Assembly: GCA_023213315.1 (NCBI GenBank)
Contig: JAKCPI010012501.1
Coordinates: 45,542-109,541 of the forward strand
DNA: 64,000 nt
DNA from: Euborellia annulipes
Taxonomy: Eukaryota > Arthropoda > Insecta > Dermaptera > Anisolabididae
Direction of reading: 5' to 3'
The position numbers and the translations under genes are program-made. Under the pieces are notes generated by a model that searched no databases, had not been told where the DNA came from, and saw nothing but the letters and a program-made list of their open reading frames with translations. This document shows, piece by piece, positions 45,362 to 57,000 of the stretch; position 1 is the stretch's first letter; each line of letters starts with the position of its first letter.

Positions 45362-46060
45362 TGCCAGGAGATGTCGGAATGGTAGCTAATAATCTAATGC
45401 ATTTGGTTGATATTCATTGATCTTTTAATAAATGTTATTATATATTATGTATCATTTGTAAAAGCATAAAGACATATAAATATAGGCTAATAGGCTTAGA
45501 AGACAAAGAAGGAAAATAAGGGGTGTCCATTTGCTTACACTGACTGTGTGTGCGTTTAAATGAAATGAAACAAAAATGTTAATTTTTTTCAACAAGTGTA
45601 TATTTTGATGGTTGAAAAAAATTAAATAGCCAACCACCAGTGCGGAAAACAAATTGAGCACCTAATCACCGTTAAAATTATTACTAAAATCACAAATTTC
45701 TTTCATTCCTTACTAAAAAAAAGGAGTTAGTTACAAAATTTGGCAGCTGGATGAATATATTGTACAAAGTGTGTATAAATAAACATTTTAAATTTCTAAA
45801 ATATAATTAAAAAAAAAGCAAAATCAGAATTTCTTTTCCAATTTTAAAAGTAAAATCCATGCAAGAGATCAAGAACTAAATATTGAAATCATTCCCTATT
45901 CTCAAAGCAATTAACAATGTTTATAAAACAAAAAAGTAAAAGAAATGCGTATAGAAAAATGCAAATTAAACAACGAATTGTAATCCTGATTGTTTCATCC
46001 TGCTGTCACTAGGTTGAGGAGGGCGGCGACTTTGGACCTTTGCACCTAATCAGTGAGGCC

Positions 46061-49000
46061 TTATTTCTTCTTACGAGAAAGACAAACAGGGCCTACGTTG
46101 TCCCCGGTCTCCTTATTATGCTGGCCGTGAGCCCCGTCGCAGTACGGGAACTGGAAGGCAAAGTGAGAAAGAGTGAACATTATTAAAGCGTTCTTCGATC
46201 GATGCGCATGCGCATTAAAGAAAACTGTTGTTACTGCGCATGCGCCGGACGCCTGATCGAACAAACCTTAAACTAACAATATCAGAATTTTTGTTTTCTT
46301 AAATAATCTTTGTTCTAATAAATTTTTTCAATAGTCAGGGTTGTTCAGTCTTTAAAAATCTTTAAATTAAAATGAACTTGAAGCTACTCGACGGAAGTTT
46401 GTAGCACAAATTAAGAACTCTTGTAATTTATTTTTTTTATATTCAAGTCCTGTCAATGATCCAAGAGAATTGAAACCTTTGGCCTCAAAATCCTGGAATT
46501 AATAAATTAAAAATAAGATTTGAAGAATTTAAAGTGGCTGTTGTATTTAAACAGTAGATAGGAAAGGAGAATGCAGCCAGGTATTGAGTCTCCACGAAAT
46601 TAAACTCTCTGTTCAGGAAACAGTTTCGGCTTTAATGAGATAAAACCATCCTCAGTCCAATAGTTGAGAGTATGAACTCAAATAGCGAAGCATTGAGTCA
46701 ATAGTGGAGTTGTCATAAAGTCTGTATTATTATACATTAATTGTTTGTACAAAAATACAAACAATTAATGTATAATAATACAGACTTTATGACAACTCAC
46801 TATTGACTCAATGCTTCGCTATTTGAGGATGGTTTTATCTCATTAAAGCCGAAACTGTTTCCTGAACAGAGAGTTTAATTTCGTGGAGACTAATACCTGG
46901 CTGCATTCTCCTTTCCTATCTACTACCGAATTAAAAATAATTTAATATACCCACTGGGTATGTGGCTGGGATTGAAACCCGCGACATCTCTGGTCGGAGA
47001 GGAAAAAATAAATAAATAAGATATATTGAATATATTGTTTTTTAGGCTTCTTCACTTCCCCACCAGTCCTGGATGTCTGCAAAATAAAATTTATCTATTT
47101 GTTTTTGAAGTTGTGGCTGTGATGTGATTATAATGGAGAATTGGAGATATCAGCAAAATTGGAATGATCCAGGTTCCAGATTAAGACGTTTCGGCCTGAA
47201 TTTATTTGGCCTTTGTCTCTGAGCTTGGGCACAAGAGCCATATCATTTTGTATGAAGCAAATAAATTTTATTATTCACAAATCCAGGTTTGATTACATGT
47301 GCACTTGCTCTAACTCTAACAATAACTGAAGATGGCCAAATAAATTCAGGCCGCAACGTCTTATTCTGGGAGTTTTATTCAACCTAGATCATTCCAATTT
47401 GGCTGATATCTCCAATTCTCCACTATAATTATTTATCTATTTTTAAATTCATTTTTAAAAATAGAATCTTTTTGAGAATCAAAGTTAATTTTAAAACGCG
47501 AGGGTCGATGCCCTGACAATATCACCCATCTACAATTCCAATAATTTACAAAACGCATTTTTTTTGAGGGGTCACCTATCCCCAGATTCAGCAGAGATTG
47601 GCGTTGCTCAACTACAACGACCTCAGGGGCGATTCCTCTCCGCTACCGCAGCTTTGTTTAGAATCAATTTGGAAAGCTCTTGATAAAAATGCAATATTGT
47701 CGTCGGAGCACAGGCGAGGCGAGTATAATGAGTACGTGGATTGGCGCCCCGGAATGTATTATAGGATAGCGACTAGCCAATAAAAGAAAAGGTTTCAGCC
47801 TATTTTTATTTATCGAATCGTTCACCATCACCACTTCTCTCATCGACATTGTTTATATTCTTCAGTTTAAAAATATCTTTTTCTAAATAAGATCCAAAAT
47901 TGAAGTTAAACGGGAATTTTCTTACCTTTTTGCTTCTCCAACATCTGCAGAAAGCAACTTTATCACCAATATCTTCAACATCGAAACTATCGACCACCTT
48001 TCCACTCTCTTTGCGAATCGATGGATTCACAACCTGCCTCTGAAAAAAAAAAAAAAAAAAAAAAAATTAAATAATATTCATGGCTAGGAGAAATAAAATT
48101 GTCTTGAAGAATCCTTAGCAGAACTAAACAGGAGCAGATGAGACCTTTCAATCCTCAGAGCGGAATAAAGCAAGATGCAGGGAATCATTTATTAGAGAAA
48201 CCCTCTAAGCGATGTCTAGTGCATGAATTCTTTTAAAATAAATGAAATAAAAGTACTTTGGAGCAAACAGCAAAACATTATTATCTATTCATCATAATAT
48301 GGCTAGTGAAGGTTGCACTAGCACATTAAGGGCCGATAGTATAACGCTCGGTCAAGTCAACTTTTGACCGCCGGTCAAGGGAACCTCAGTCAACATTTGA
48401 CCGCAGTCAAATCTAGTTCCGTAGTATAAAAAAAATCTGGTGTGACTGGCGCACAGCACACAACTTTCTCTTACCTTCGGTAATCGAAAGTTGTGTACTG
48501 TGCTTGTCACACCAGATTTTTTGTGTCGACATGTATTTAGTTCCCGGCAGTAAGGAATATTTGAATTCAGATGTAAAATTTATAAGTATGGGAAAATATT
48601 TATATTTTGTTACCAGGGCAACCATTTCTCCTATCTTTTCTATGGAGTACAAGAGTAAAGTGTGCTTCAAACAATTTTGAGAGCAAAACGAGAATATACA
48701 TTTGAAAGAGCATCTAAAAAATAATTGATTTTTGAATTTTAATCAAAATCGTTAGAGCGAATTTTGAGAAAATCGAAAAAAAACTGAAAAAGTACATCAG
48801 TAAAGTACTAGTACTCTTTGGCCGATTTTGATTAAAAGCTTATTTTTCCGGTCCCGGGGGGTGTTTAACTTAAATATAAAATTTCAGTCTCATAGCTCAA
48901 TTCCTTCATGCTTAAAATTTGACACACACCCACACACCCACCCACACACCCACAGACAGACCATGTCGCGAAAACCACTTTTTTGGATTCAGGGGACCTC

Positions 49001-51669
49001 AAAACGTGAAGATCCATCAAAATCTCGACATCGAATTTTTGACATGAATCCAATACTTTCTCTCTCTATATATATTACATATATACATAGGTAAGAGAAA
49101 GTAAAAAATGAACTCCGGTCCCATGACCGAATTCATACCATTGTCAAACTGGCCTGTTGCTAACTTCATATTTATTTTGAATGCATTTTTATGATTTTTG
49201 AGATGCTGTCAGCTTGCTGTTTTAAAATTATTGCTAAGATGGCCAAATTTAAACATCAGTAAAGGGGCACATATAAAAATAAAAAATATAGGCTAAGAGA
49301 AAGTAATAAATAAATAAATCGAAACACCATTGACCAGGGAGGGAGGGGGTTCTTGATTAAAAATTAGTTATATATGGGGCCGATAGTATAAAGCTAGTTC
49401 AAAGTTTGAACCTCGGTCAACCGACGATTTGACCGAGAATTGCGTAGTATAAAACTTGACCGCCAGTCAAATCAGCTTTGACCGAGGTTCAACTTGACCG
49501 GCCACATTCGCCCAGTCAAATTTTTGACCGGAGTTCAAATAGCCAATTTTGACAGCTGGCCATATGTGATCACGTATTTTTAAATATATAACCTAAAACA
49601 TTATTCAAAAATATAAATACCAAACAAAGTAAAAATACAGTAGGGGCCGATATTATTAAAATTGACAATATATTTTAAAGTATAAATAATAGTAATGTTG
49701 GTAAAATTTTAAAATTATAAAAATATTCACAAAATAATAATAATAAATTTTATATTAATAACAACGCAATAAATATTAACAAATAAAAAATATTATATTA
49801 TTATATATAATTATTTATTTTTTAGCAAAAAGCTTTAGTCCTCAGGCCTTTTTCTATTTTTTTTTTTTTTTTTTCTTTCAAAAAGAATAGTTAGTGGAAT
49901 ATAATAATATATTTGTAATCGTGTCTACTATTATGTTTGGTATAATTGCTTGATTGTGAGGATACGACAAATCGGATTTGATGGAATATATATTATAAAC
50001 TATAATTGATAGATAATAGACTAGAATTGAGGTGGCTAAACGTGTTTTTTGACAACAATCTACTAAAAAAAATTCACTCAAATGAGAAAGATGCCAAAAT
50101 AAAATAATACCATATTTTTTTTTTTGTATTATATTTGTAAATTGTTTTTATGTTGAAATTAAAAAAAAAATATTTCAATATTTTTGCGTTCTCTGGAAAT
50201 TTTTGTTGCTTCATATATAACTAATTTTTAATCATTATTTTTTTATTTTTATATGTGCCCCTTTACTGATGTTTAAATTTGGCCATCTTAGCAATAATTT
50301 TAAAACAGCAAGCTGACAGCAACTCAAAAAATGCATTCAAAAATAATATGAAGTTAGCAACAGGCCAGTTTGTCAATGGTATGAATTCGGTCATGGGACT
50401 GGAGTTCATTTTTTTTTATACTACGGAACTAGATTTGACTGCGGTCAAATGTTGACCGAGGTTCCCTTGACCGGCGGTCAAAAGTTGACTTGACCGAGCG
50501 TTATACTATCGGCCCCATGGGGCCGATAGTATAACGGGTTTCTCAAATACATGTAATGTTCTTTTTCCTCCAGACTGCTTAATTCAGCCAGGACATGATT
50601 TTTCTTTATCAAACAATGAGTCTTCAAGATGGGAATCGACTTTTTACAAAAACTCATTTTCCCCAGAATTGTGACTTCTCAAATAACTGATTCAATTACA
50701 CGCATTCGTTTTCTTTTGTGATTATTACTCTTGTGTTTTTTACTTTTAATGGAAAGTTAGAATAAAATTAAAAACTTACAACTTCTTTTATACAAACAAA
50801 GAAATAATCACATGATAAAGCAAGATCGTCAAGTTTGGAGTAATCTTTGAACAGGAGCGAATTTAAGGGGCAAATGAAGATTTCAAATATACTGTATTTC
50901 TAGAATATTTTAATTTGAGAAAATGCCTTGTATAAACAAAAGTGGTAAATAAAAAAAGAAAGTTTTGTCTCTATGAGGGGGAAGCTTATTATTCTTAGTT
51001 TATTTGACTCTCTAGAGCAATATCTCGGGGGGAAAAATTAAATCTATTATATTTAATATACTTTCACCTTCTAAGATCTTTCTGAGAGTCATGATTCAAA
51101 AAAACGATTATATAACATGAAAGAAAAAAAATGTATTATAGATATAAACATAGATAACGATAATTTGATACAATTATATAAAGATGTATGTACTTAAACA
51201 ATATATATGTAAGAAATGAGAGATGATTAAGAAATATTGACGTCAATAAAATGTTTTGGAATAAGAATTTTTTAAAAATAGAAAGATTGTTATAATAATT
51301 ATACTTTGGTATTATAGAATATCCGAGCAAATAAGAAAACATTTTATGATAATTTTTTTGAGAGAATAAAGTTCAAGTGACGGTAGGCCTGTACCTTTGC
51401 TTTGCATCCACCTTGAGCAGCTGGACAAAAGGCCCTATAAGACATATAAGTAAATCCGGCTACAGCTGCTCCAAAAGGAACAAGAGAACACCAATCTCGG
51501 ACTGGAAAAGAATAAAATTAAAAAAAAATTTAGAATAAAAATTTGCAAAATTTAAGGTTAAATTGAACTTACATCCAAGTCGAAACCATCCGCCAATTGA
51601 ATCAGGAATTGGCAAATTCGATAAATAATCTGGCACTGATACTTTAACCAAATGTGCTATCGGTTGCAT
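46061..51669 (-). CDS. CISD2: CDGSH iron-sulfur domain protein 2
   Basis: Four coding exons on the minus strand (51669-51573, 51501-51395, 48039-47926, 46150-46061) join in phase to exactly 135 residues, the length of human CISD2. CISD2 is a 2Fe-2S protein of the ER and outer mitochondrial membranes that affects calcium handling and lifespan. The N-terminus [20 protein letters not shown] matches the CISD2 rather than CISD1 type. One membrane segment follows (about 38-58, [18 protein letters not shown]). The cluster ligands C99, C101, C110 and H114 are at the human positions, within CRCWRSKK and CDGAH; Ala replaces Ser of the CDGSH name. The basic tail ends SRKKK. The acceptor of exon 3 is preceded by 24 uninterrupted T. 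Intron 2 holds a 2.2-kb nested transposon and intron 3 a near-perfect palindrome. Confidence 0.97.
46189..46268. repeat. Short GC-palindrome repeat, second copy
   Basis: GATGCGCATGCGCATTAAAG and CTGCGCATGCGCCGGACGCC are opposed arms about 25 bp apart. It is the sister of 14778-14900 and lies 39 bp beyond the last CISD2 exon, inside intron 3. Confidence 0.65.
46553..46924. mobile_element. Near-perfect 370-bp palindrome with hammerhead-like cores
   Basis: The arms, about 170-195 bp, meet at 46750-46755 (CAAAAA). They differ mainly by a 24-nt segment present only in the left arm (46655-46678). On the minus strand the left arm has CTGAGGA (46655-46649), a stem-loop GGTTTTATCTCATTAAAGCC, and GAAAC (46627-46623). 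In the right arm the 24-nt loss removes the C of CTGAGGA. It lies in CISD2 intron 3. Confidence 0.88.
47132..47440. mobile_element. Fold-back element with GGCC-stem hammerhead-like core
   Basis: GAGAATTGGAGATATCAGC at the left is inverted at the right end. The right arm has CTGAAGA (47326-47332), TGGCC..AGGCC as stem II, and GCAACGTC (47353-47360). The left arm has the inverse with intact GAAACGTC but no CTGANGA. Lies in CISD2 intron 3. Confidence 0.75.
48330..50516. mobile_element. Inverted-repeat element with GGGCCGATAGTATAAC ends
   Basis: The left arm (48330-48427 then 49106 to about 49290) and right arm (about 50218-50516) are inverted repeats of about 290 bp once a DR1 insertion is removed from the left arm. 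The arms are full of GGTCAA and TTGACC half-sites. An internal segment, 49376-49560, repeats the same end motif (GGGCCGATAGTATAAAGC), and a third end starts at 50519. The core is AT-rich with no coding sequence. Confidence 0.85.
48428..49105 (-). repeat. Full-length DR1 inserted in a transposon arm
   Basis: A complete minus-strand copy (TCTGGTGTGACTGGCGCACA to TAGGTAAGAGAAAGT). The right arm of the host element reads GTAGTAT, nine A, TGAACTCC without interruption, giving an internal empty site. So the insertion went into an A run and its ends are defined to within that run. Confidence 0.93.
50519..51390. other. CISD2 intron 2, plain AT-rich sequence
   Basis: After the second GGGCCGATAGTATAAC end I recognise no repeat family or gene in this part of the intron. 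Confidence 0.4.
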
Positions 51670-52094
51670 TTTTAATTATATATTAAGTATATTTTATAAT
51701 TATAAAAAAAAAAATGTAATCTTACAAATATGTCCTTTTATTTGAGATAAAGTGAAAATAGAAACAAATTCATCAAACTTTTCAAATTTTGAAAAATAGC
51801 GTTTCTATTTTCACATTGAATTATTTTCATTTTAATCAAGGAATACAATTATTTTAATATTCTTTTTATTGGCTTTGAGTTGACTCAAAAATAAAATAAA
51901 AAAATAAAAAAGAAAAGTTTTTATGTTAAAAATGAAGAAACTGAATATTTTATGTGACTTTTTCAAAAGTATCGTTTCTAATTTAACACTTCTAAAATTT
52001 GCATGAAATTTAAAAAAAAATATGCTTTGTAATCGCATCTCGAAACTTTCTTTTGCCTTTATAAAAAAAAATTTATAAAATCCCACAATCTGAA

Positions 52095-52580
52095 AACTAC
52101 ATTCGAATTTCAAGATGTAATTTTTTTTTTTTTTTTTTTTAAACATTCACACTTTTTTCCCATTCACACTCACATTCACACAGTCTTTTCGGCAGGCCAT
52201 ATAAGACTTTGACGATAACCGTTATTTATGAATTAGTCTATATTGGAGTCCAGGCATTCTTGTTTAACCCATCTGGTATCCAAATGGCTTAAATAAAATC
52301 ATCGGACTGCCTGGGGTCCGAACCCGTGACGTTTGGTATACGAGGTTAGCACGCTAACCTCTACACCAAGCCCTGAGGGCATGTAAAATTTATAGGTATG
52401 AGAAAATGTTTATATTTTGTTACCATGACAACCATTTCTCCTATCTTTCCTATGGAGTACAAGAGTAAAGTGGTCTTCAGAAGATTTCAATGACAAAATG
52501 AGAATATATATTTTATAGAGAATCTAAAAAATAATTGATTTTTGAATTTTAATCAAAATCGAATTTTGAGAAAACTGAAA
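52095..52580 (-). repeat. DR1 body interrupted by a SINE
   Basis: A minus-strand DR1 fragment (left part ATTCGAATTTCAAGATGTAA, right part from ATGTAAAATTTATAGGTATG through GTTACCATGACAAC) is split by the SINE at 52121-52380. The duplicated ATGTAA marks the insertion. Confidence 0.8.
52121..52380 (-). mobile_element. tRNA-derived SINE
   Basis: A complete minus-strand copy with T20 at the left (poly-A tail), the CACTCACATTCACACAG region, and the head with B box GGGTTCGGACCC at the right. Confidence 0.88.
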
Positions 52581-52699
52581 AACTACAATTCATATAAACA
52601 AAAACTAAACTTTTTCTTTATCGAAAAAAATAAATATTTTAAATTTTTTTACGCTCCCGTTGGCTTAAACTCGCCCCTTTATAAAATCTACACGTGCAC

Positions 52700-52750
52700 G
52701 GACTTTTGTGCCTGAAGGACGAATAGATTTTGTCCGAAACGTCCCCTTTC
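52700..52750 (+). ncRNA. Hammerhead-like motif, degenerate
   Basis: CTGAAGG (52712-52718), a GGAC..GTCC stem and GAAACGTC (52736-52743). The last position of CTGANGA is G instead of A, so it is probably dead. No inverted partner was found nearby. Confidence 0.35.
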
Positions 52751-53248
52751 GTCAGTTGGCTTTTTCTTTCCAACTCGAATTCGTGAGGGAGGTGGATATG
52801 CCCTCTTGGATGCTTTGTTTCCAATTCCAATGCAAACTTGTGAAATTTGTCAAAGACTAAGGACCACCCTAGCTAGAATGCATTATAAATAAAACCCTCG
52901 CAAAGGTCAATGAAAAATTAAACGGGGGGGGGTCAGATGTCCATGAACAAAATTAACGAGCTGCATAATTTGAATATCGATCTATTTATTATCTTCGATC
53001 TATTCAAAGTACTTATGCAAGAAAAACAAAGGATCGTATTTCTCTCGGGTTCTAGCCGATGCTCTCCAATGAGAAGGAAGGAACCCGAAAAACCTGCCTG
53101 TGGAACACCCTGGTCGTCGCCGTCGATATAGGCTAATCAGCAAACCCGGCAGAAAGGTCAAGTTGAAAAAAAAGCCTCCCTGGCCAGGCGCTAAGCCCGC
53201 AGTTGACGGACTATCTCGAAAATTTGTCAAAGAATAAAAACTCTTTTT

Positions 53249-53650
53249 TACTTTCTCTTACCTATATATATATATATATAGGAGAGAGAGAGAGATGGTA
53301 GGGCTATTAGATTTCATGTCGAGATTTTGATGGACATCCACGTTTTGAGTCCCGCAAAAAGGGCTGCCTGCGGACAAAATATCTCGAGAACGAAGAGAGC
53401 TAGGGGGGTGAAATTTCACATGGAAGTTCAATAACTCCCCTCACACGTGACACGAAGCTTTTGAACAAAATCCGCCAAAGAGTACTAGCCAGTACTTACG
53501 GAGGTACTTTTCGATTTTCTCAAAATTCGCTCCAAATCATTTTTAGAAGCTCCTTAGCCTCGATTACAAAATATAAAAACGTATTTTCGAAAACCCGAGC
53601 TGGTGTGATAAGCACAGAACACAACTTTAAGAGAAAGTCACACCAGAATT
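53249..53650 (+). repeat. DR1 copy, shortened
   Basis: Begins TTTACTTTCTCTTACC with a (TA)n spacer and (GA)n. It contains AACGAAGAGAGCTAGGGGG and ACACGAAGCTTTTGAACAAA. It ends in a shortened hairpin (GTGTGATAAGCACAGAACAC to TCACACCAGA). Confidence 0.8.
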
Positions 53651-54061
53651 TTTATTCTATAATTTAAATGGAATTTGTTTTCGAAATTTTATATCCAAAT
53701 TTAATCTAAATATAAAGAATTGTTTGTCGATTGGGCGTACATGAGTGTAAATATGACGTAATTTTTGTTCCCCCCCCCCCCCCGGCATTGGATTTGTCGC
53801 CAAGACGGAGGCGCGCGCGCGAATCCGACAGTCAGCCGTCTGATGCCATCCTTGCAAGTGCTGCTGTCTGTAGCTACTAAGTAAGTAGCACCTACGGGGC
53901 CTTAATTCAAGGGAGGAAGGAAGTAGTCGGTATTTTAAGCCTGCCGGGGGGGGAATAAAAAAAAAGGTGGATTTTTTCGAACTATTTATAGCCCCCGGGG
54001 GTGGGGGAGTGTCGGGGTTGTCGTTGTGTGTTTAAGAAGAGTGTCGCGTTGTCTTTCGCAG

Positions 54062-57000
54062 ATGTCGCCGAGACTACTCTCTATTCTGCTCCAACGGTCG
54101 GATATCCAAGTGCCATGGGGTTTCGAGCTCATTGGTGGACGTGACACCCTACAACCACTCTTCATCGGGCAGGTTAGCAGTTTGCATCTTATTAATCCCC
54201 CCCCCCCCCCCTGTTGGGTATTCTTGGAATGGAATCACCTCCAATGCCAAACGCGACAAAAACATCTTTTTGTTTTTATTTTTTGTTTCTCAACGTCAAT
54301 TTATAGATTTCTTTTTTGCTTAAAAAAAAAATTATTATTTTTAGTTGTCAAGTTCATTGTACTGTCAGAAACAAAATTGTGATGACAAATTGTTTTTTTA
54401 TTCCAGTCGATTCTCGATAATTCGACTACAAGAAAAATTCGAATTGTCGAGGGGAGGGAAAAAAAGAGTTTTTATTAGATTTTTGCAAATATCCCCACAG
54501 CTCACTGCGACGTTTCGGTCGACTATGCGACCATCTTCATGGCTAGGGTTCAGTCAACAAAAACACTCTTAAGTTCTTTGACAGACATTCCATAAAATTC
54601 ATTACGTTCTATCAGACATTATAACACATTCAGCGCCAAAGTGAATATAAAAGAAATTTATGAAATGTCTATCAAAGAGGGGTTTCTGTTGACTGAACTC
54701 TAGCCATGAAGATGGTCGCATAATCGACCGAAACGTCGCTGTGGGTTCTATAATAAAGAAATAAACATAGCTGATTGGGCCTATTCAGCTATTCACCTCG
54801 ATATAAATTTTCTAATACATCGGCGGAAACTAAAACACAAAAAATCTCTTTGTAATTTCTAATTTACCAAAATCAAAATTATAATTGAACTCCGATCTGT
54901 AATTTTGATTTATTTAAATAAACATAAACACGTCTATGAACATTAGGGCGGTCCTTATTTATAGAGGTAGAAGTTTTTTTTTTTTTTTTAATTTAATAGC
55001 AGGTACCCGTAGATCTTTCCATTGTATTAAAAAATGATGTCTGCAAAATTTGAACTCATTTGTACCCGTCGACGGCCTTTCTTAAAACTTTAAGCATTCC
55101 CTTTGTTTTCGTTCACAAAATAATTTCACATTCGAATAAAACTAGAAATGTGTTATTTAGAATCGTTGATTCCCTTCCGAGGGCTAATTAGGGTAGAATT
55201 TTGGACATGCGCCGTGAATTCTGCTTCCAAAGAGAGATAGATTCAAGTGTATCATCTGTCAAAGTTCCTCAGCATAATTTCTTTCTCGTTCCATTTGTCA
55301 ATCATTTTTCGATTTCGATTAAGTAAATGTGTGCTTAGTCACATCCGAATTGTCCTGTTGATTGAATCTTGTTCTCGAAAATTATTTAAATAAAATTAAA
55401 TACCTACAAGGTGTCCGAGTTAATAACTCGTGAGAATCCCGCGACGATTTTGTTTAAAATTCAAAAAACAATTCTTTTTTAGTTCCTGTATGTATATTCT
55501 CATTTTGCTCTTGAAACTGTTTGAAGCACACTTTACTCTTGTATGTACAGTGAGGGACAATATTAAGTTCCACCCATGCGTTTTCTACTTGTGATTATTT
55601 CATTGTTTAAAAAAAATAAATGGTGAAATCTTTAGCTGAAAACTCATTCTTTCATGGTTCAAACCTAGAAAATTTCCAATAAAGATTTTTCTTTTCTTTT
55701 ATAAAAACAATGAAATAATTACACGTAGAAATCCCATGGGTGGAACTTAATATTGTCCCTCACTGTACTTTACAGAAGACCTGGTAACAAATATAAATAT
55801 TTCTCTATGTTTGTTTATAAATTTTACATCTTGAATTGGAATTTATTTCTGGTGCATATTTCAATTACCGAAGGTAAAAATAGTCACACCAGATTTTTCA
55901 CCATTTTCCTATTCCTAATTGGTGGCCAATCTTTGACACGGCGCTAACTGGGGGGGGGGGGGGGGCAAAATGCAAAAATCTGGTGTGAGTGGTCCACCTC
56001 TTCTATTTCTTTCTGCAAGTCAATCTAAAAGCAAGCTAATTATAAGAACGTTTGCATTTAAAGACGCACTTTGCGGCTTCTTGGCGCATTCGGGAATTTC
56101 GAGCCAAACTCATCACTTTTCGCGCTGTTTATTATTATAAACTTGTATTCTATTTATTTTCCTCTACATAGAAATGCATAATCCCGCCCCACACGAGAAT
56201 ACAAAGTTTTTGTTCCATCGCCTCACAAATATTGGCATTTTTTGTTTTGATAATAAAAATTTCTTTTTTCTTTTCATATTGATATTTTCGTAAAATGCAT
56301 CTTCTGAACACAGGCGCTATTTATAAAGGGATTTTGTGATTTACTGCGAACTAGAACACCTGATCTATAATTAGAAGAAGGGATCTTCTAAAAGGGATCC
56401 TCGAGGATGTTAAAAAAAAAAGAATTTAAGATGGAGTTGGAGGAAAAAAATCCCGCAACATCGCCGGTGACCAAAAGTTGTGTTATTTGGTGTTCACGAC
56501 ACATTTTTCGACTTTCCTCGTGATTTATCTCTTACCTATAGTCTATTGCATTCATGTCGAGATTTTGATCGAAATGGTTGCACCCCCCCCCCCCCCTTCA
56601 CCCCCTAAGCACTGTAGGTTTTTTCCTTCCGCCCTCCAGAGGCTTCTCTGACTAGTCTTATCACTATGCATGGACAGAATGTTTATTTAGTTGAAATCTT
56701 TCGCAAATTTGTATTCAGAATTAAAAAAAATGTTTGTAGGATCAAAGAACGTTTTCTTTATTGAATGAATCATATCCCGTAACATATATTAATTCAACTT
56801 TGATAGAATGTATTTATTCTGGTGGGGCTCTCTGTCAATCCAGCTAAAAAAATTGATATTTTTAAATATTTGCACTAAAAAAAAAAAAAAAAATTTTTTA
56901 CTTTGCTTTCCTTAATGTATATGTTAATATATAGAAAGAAAAAAATTCGACGTCGAGATTTTGATGGATATACACGTTTTGAGGTCCCCTGGATACAAAA

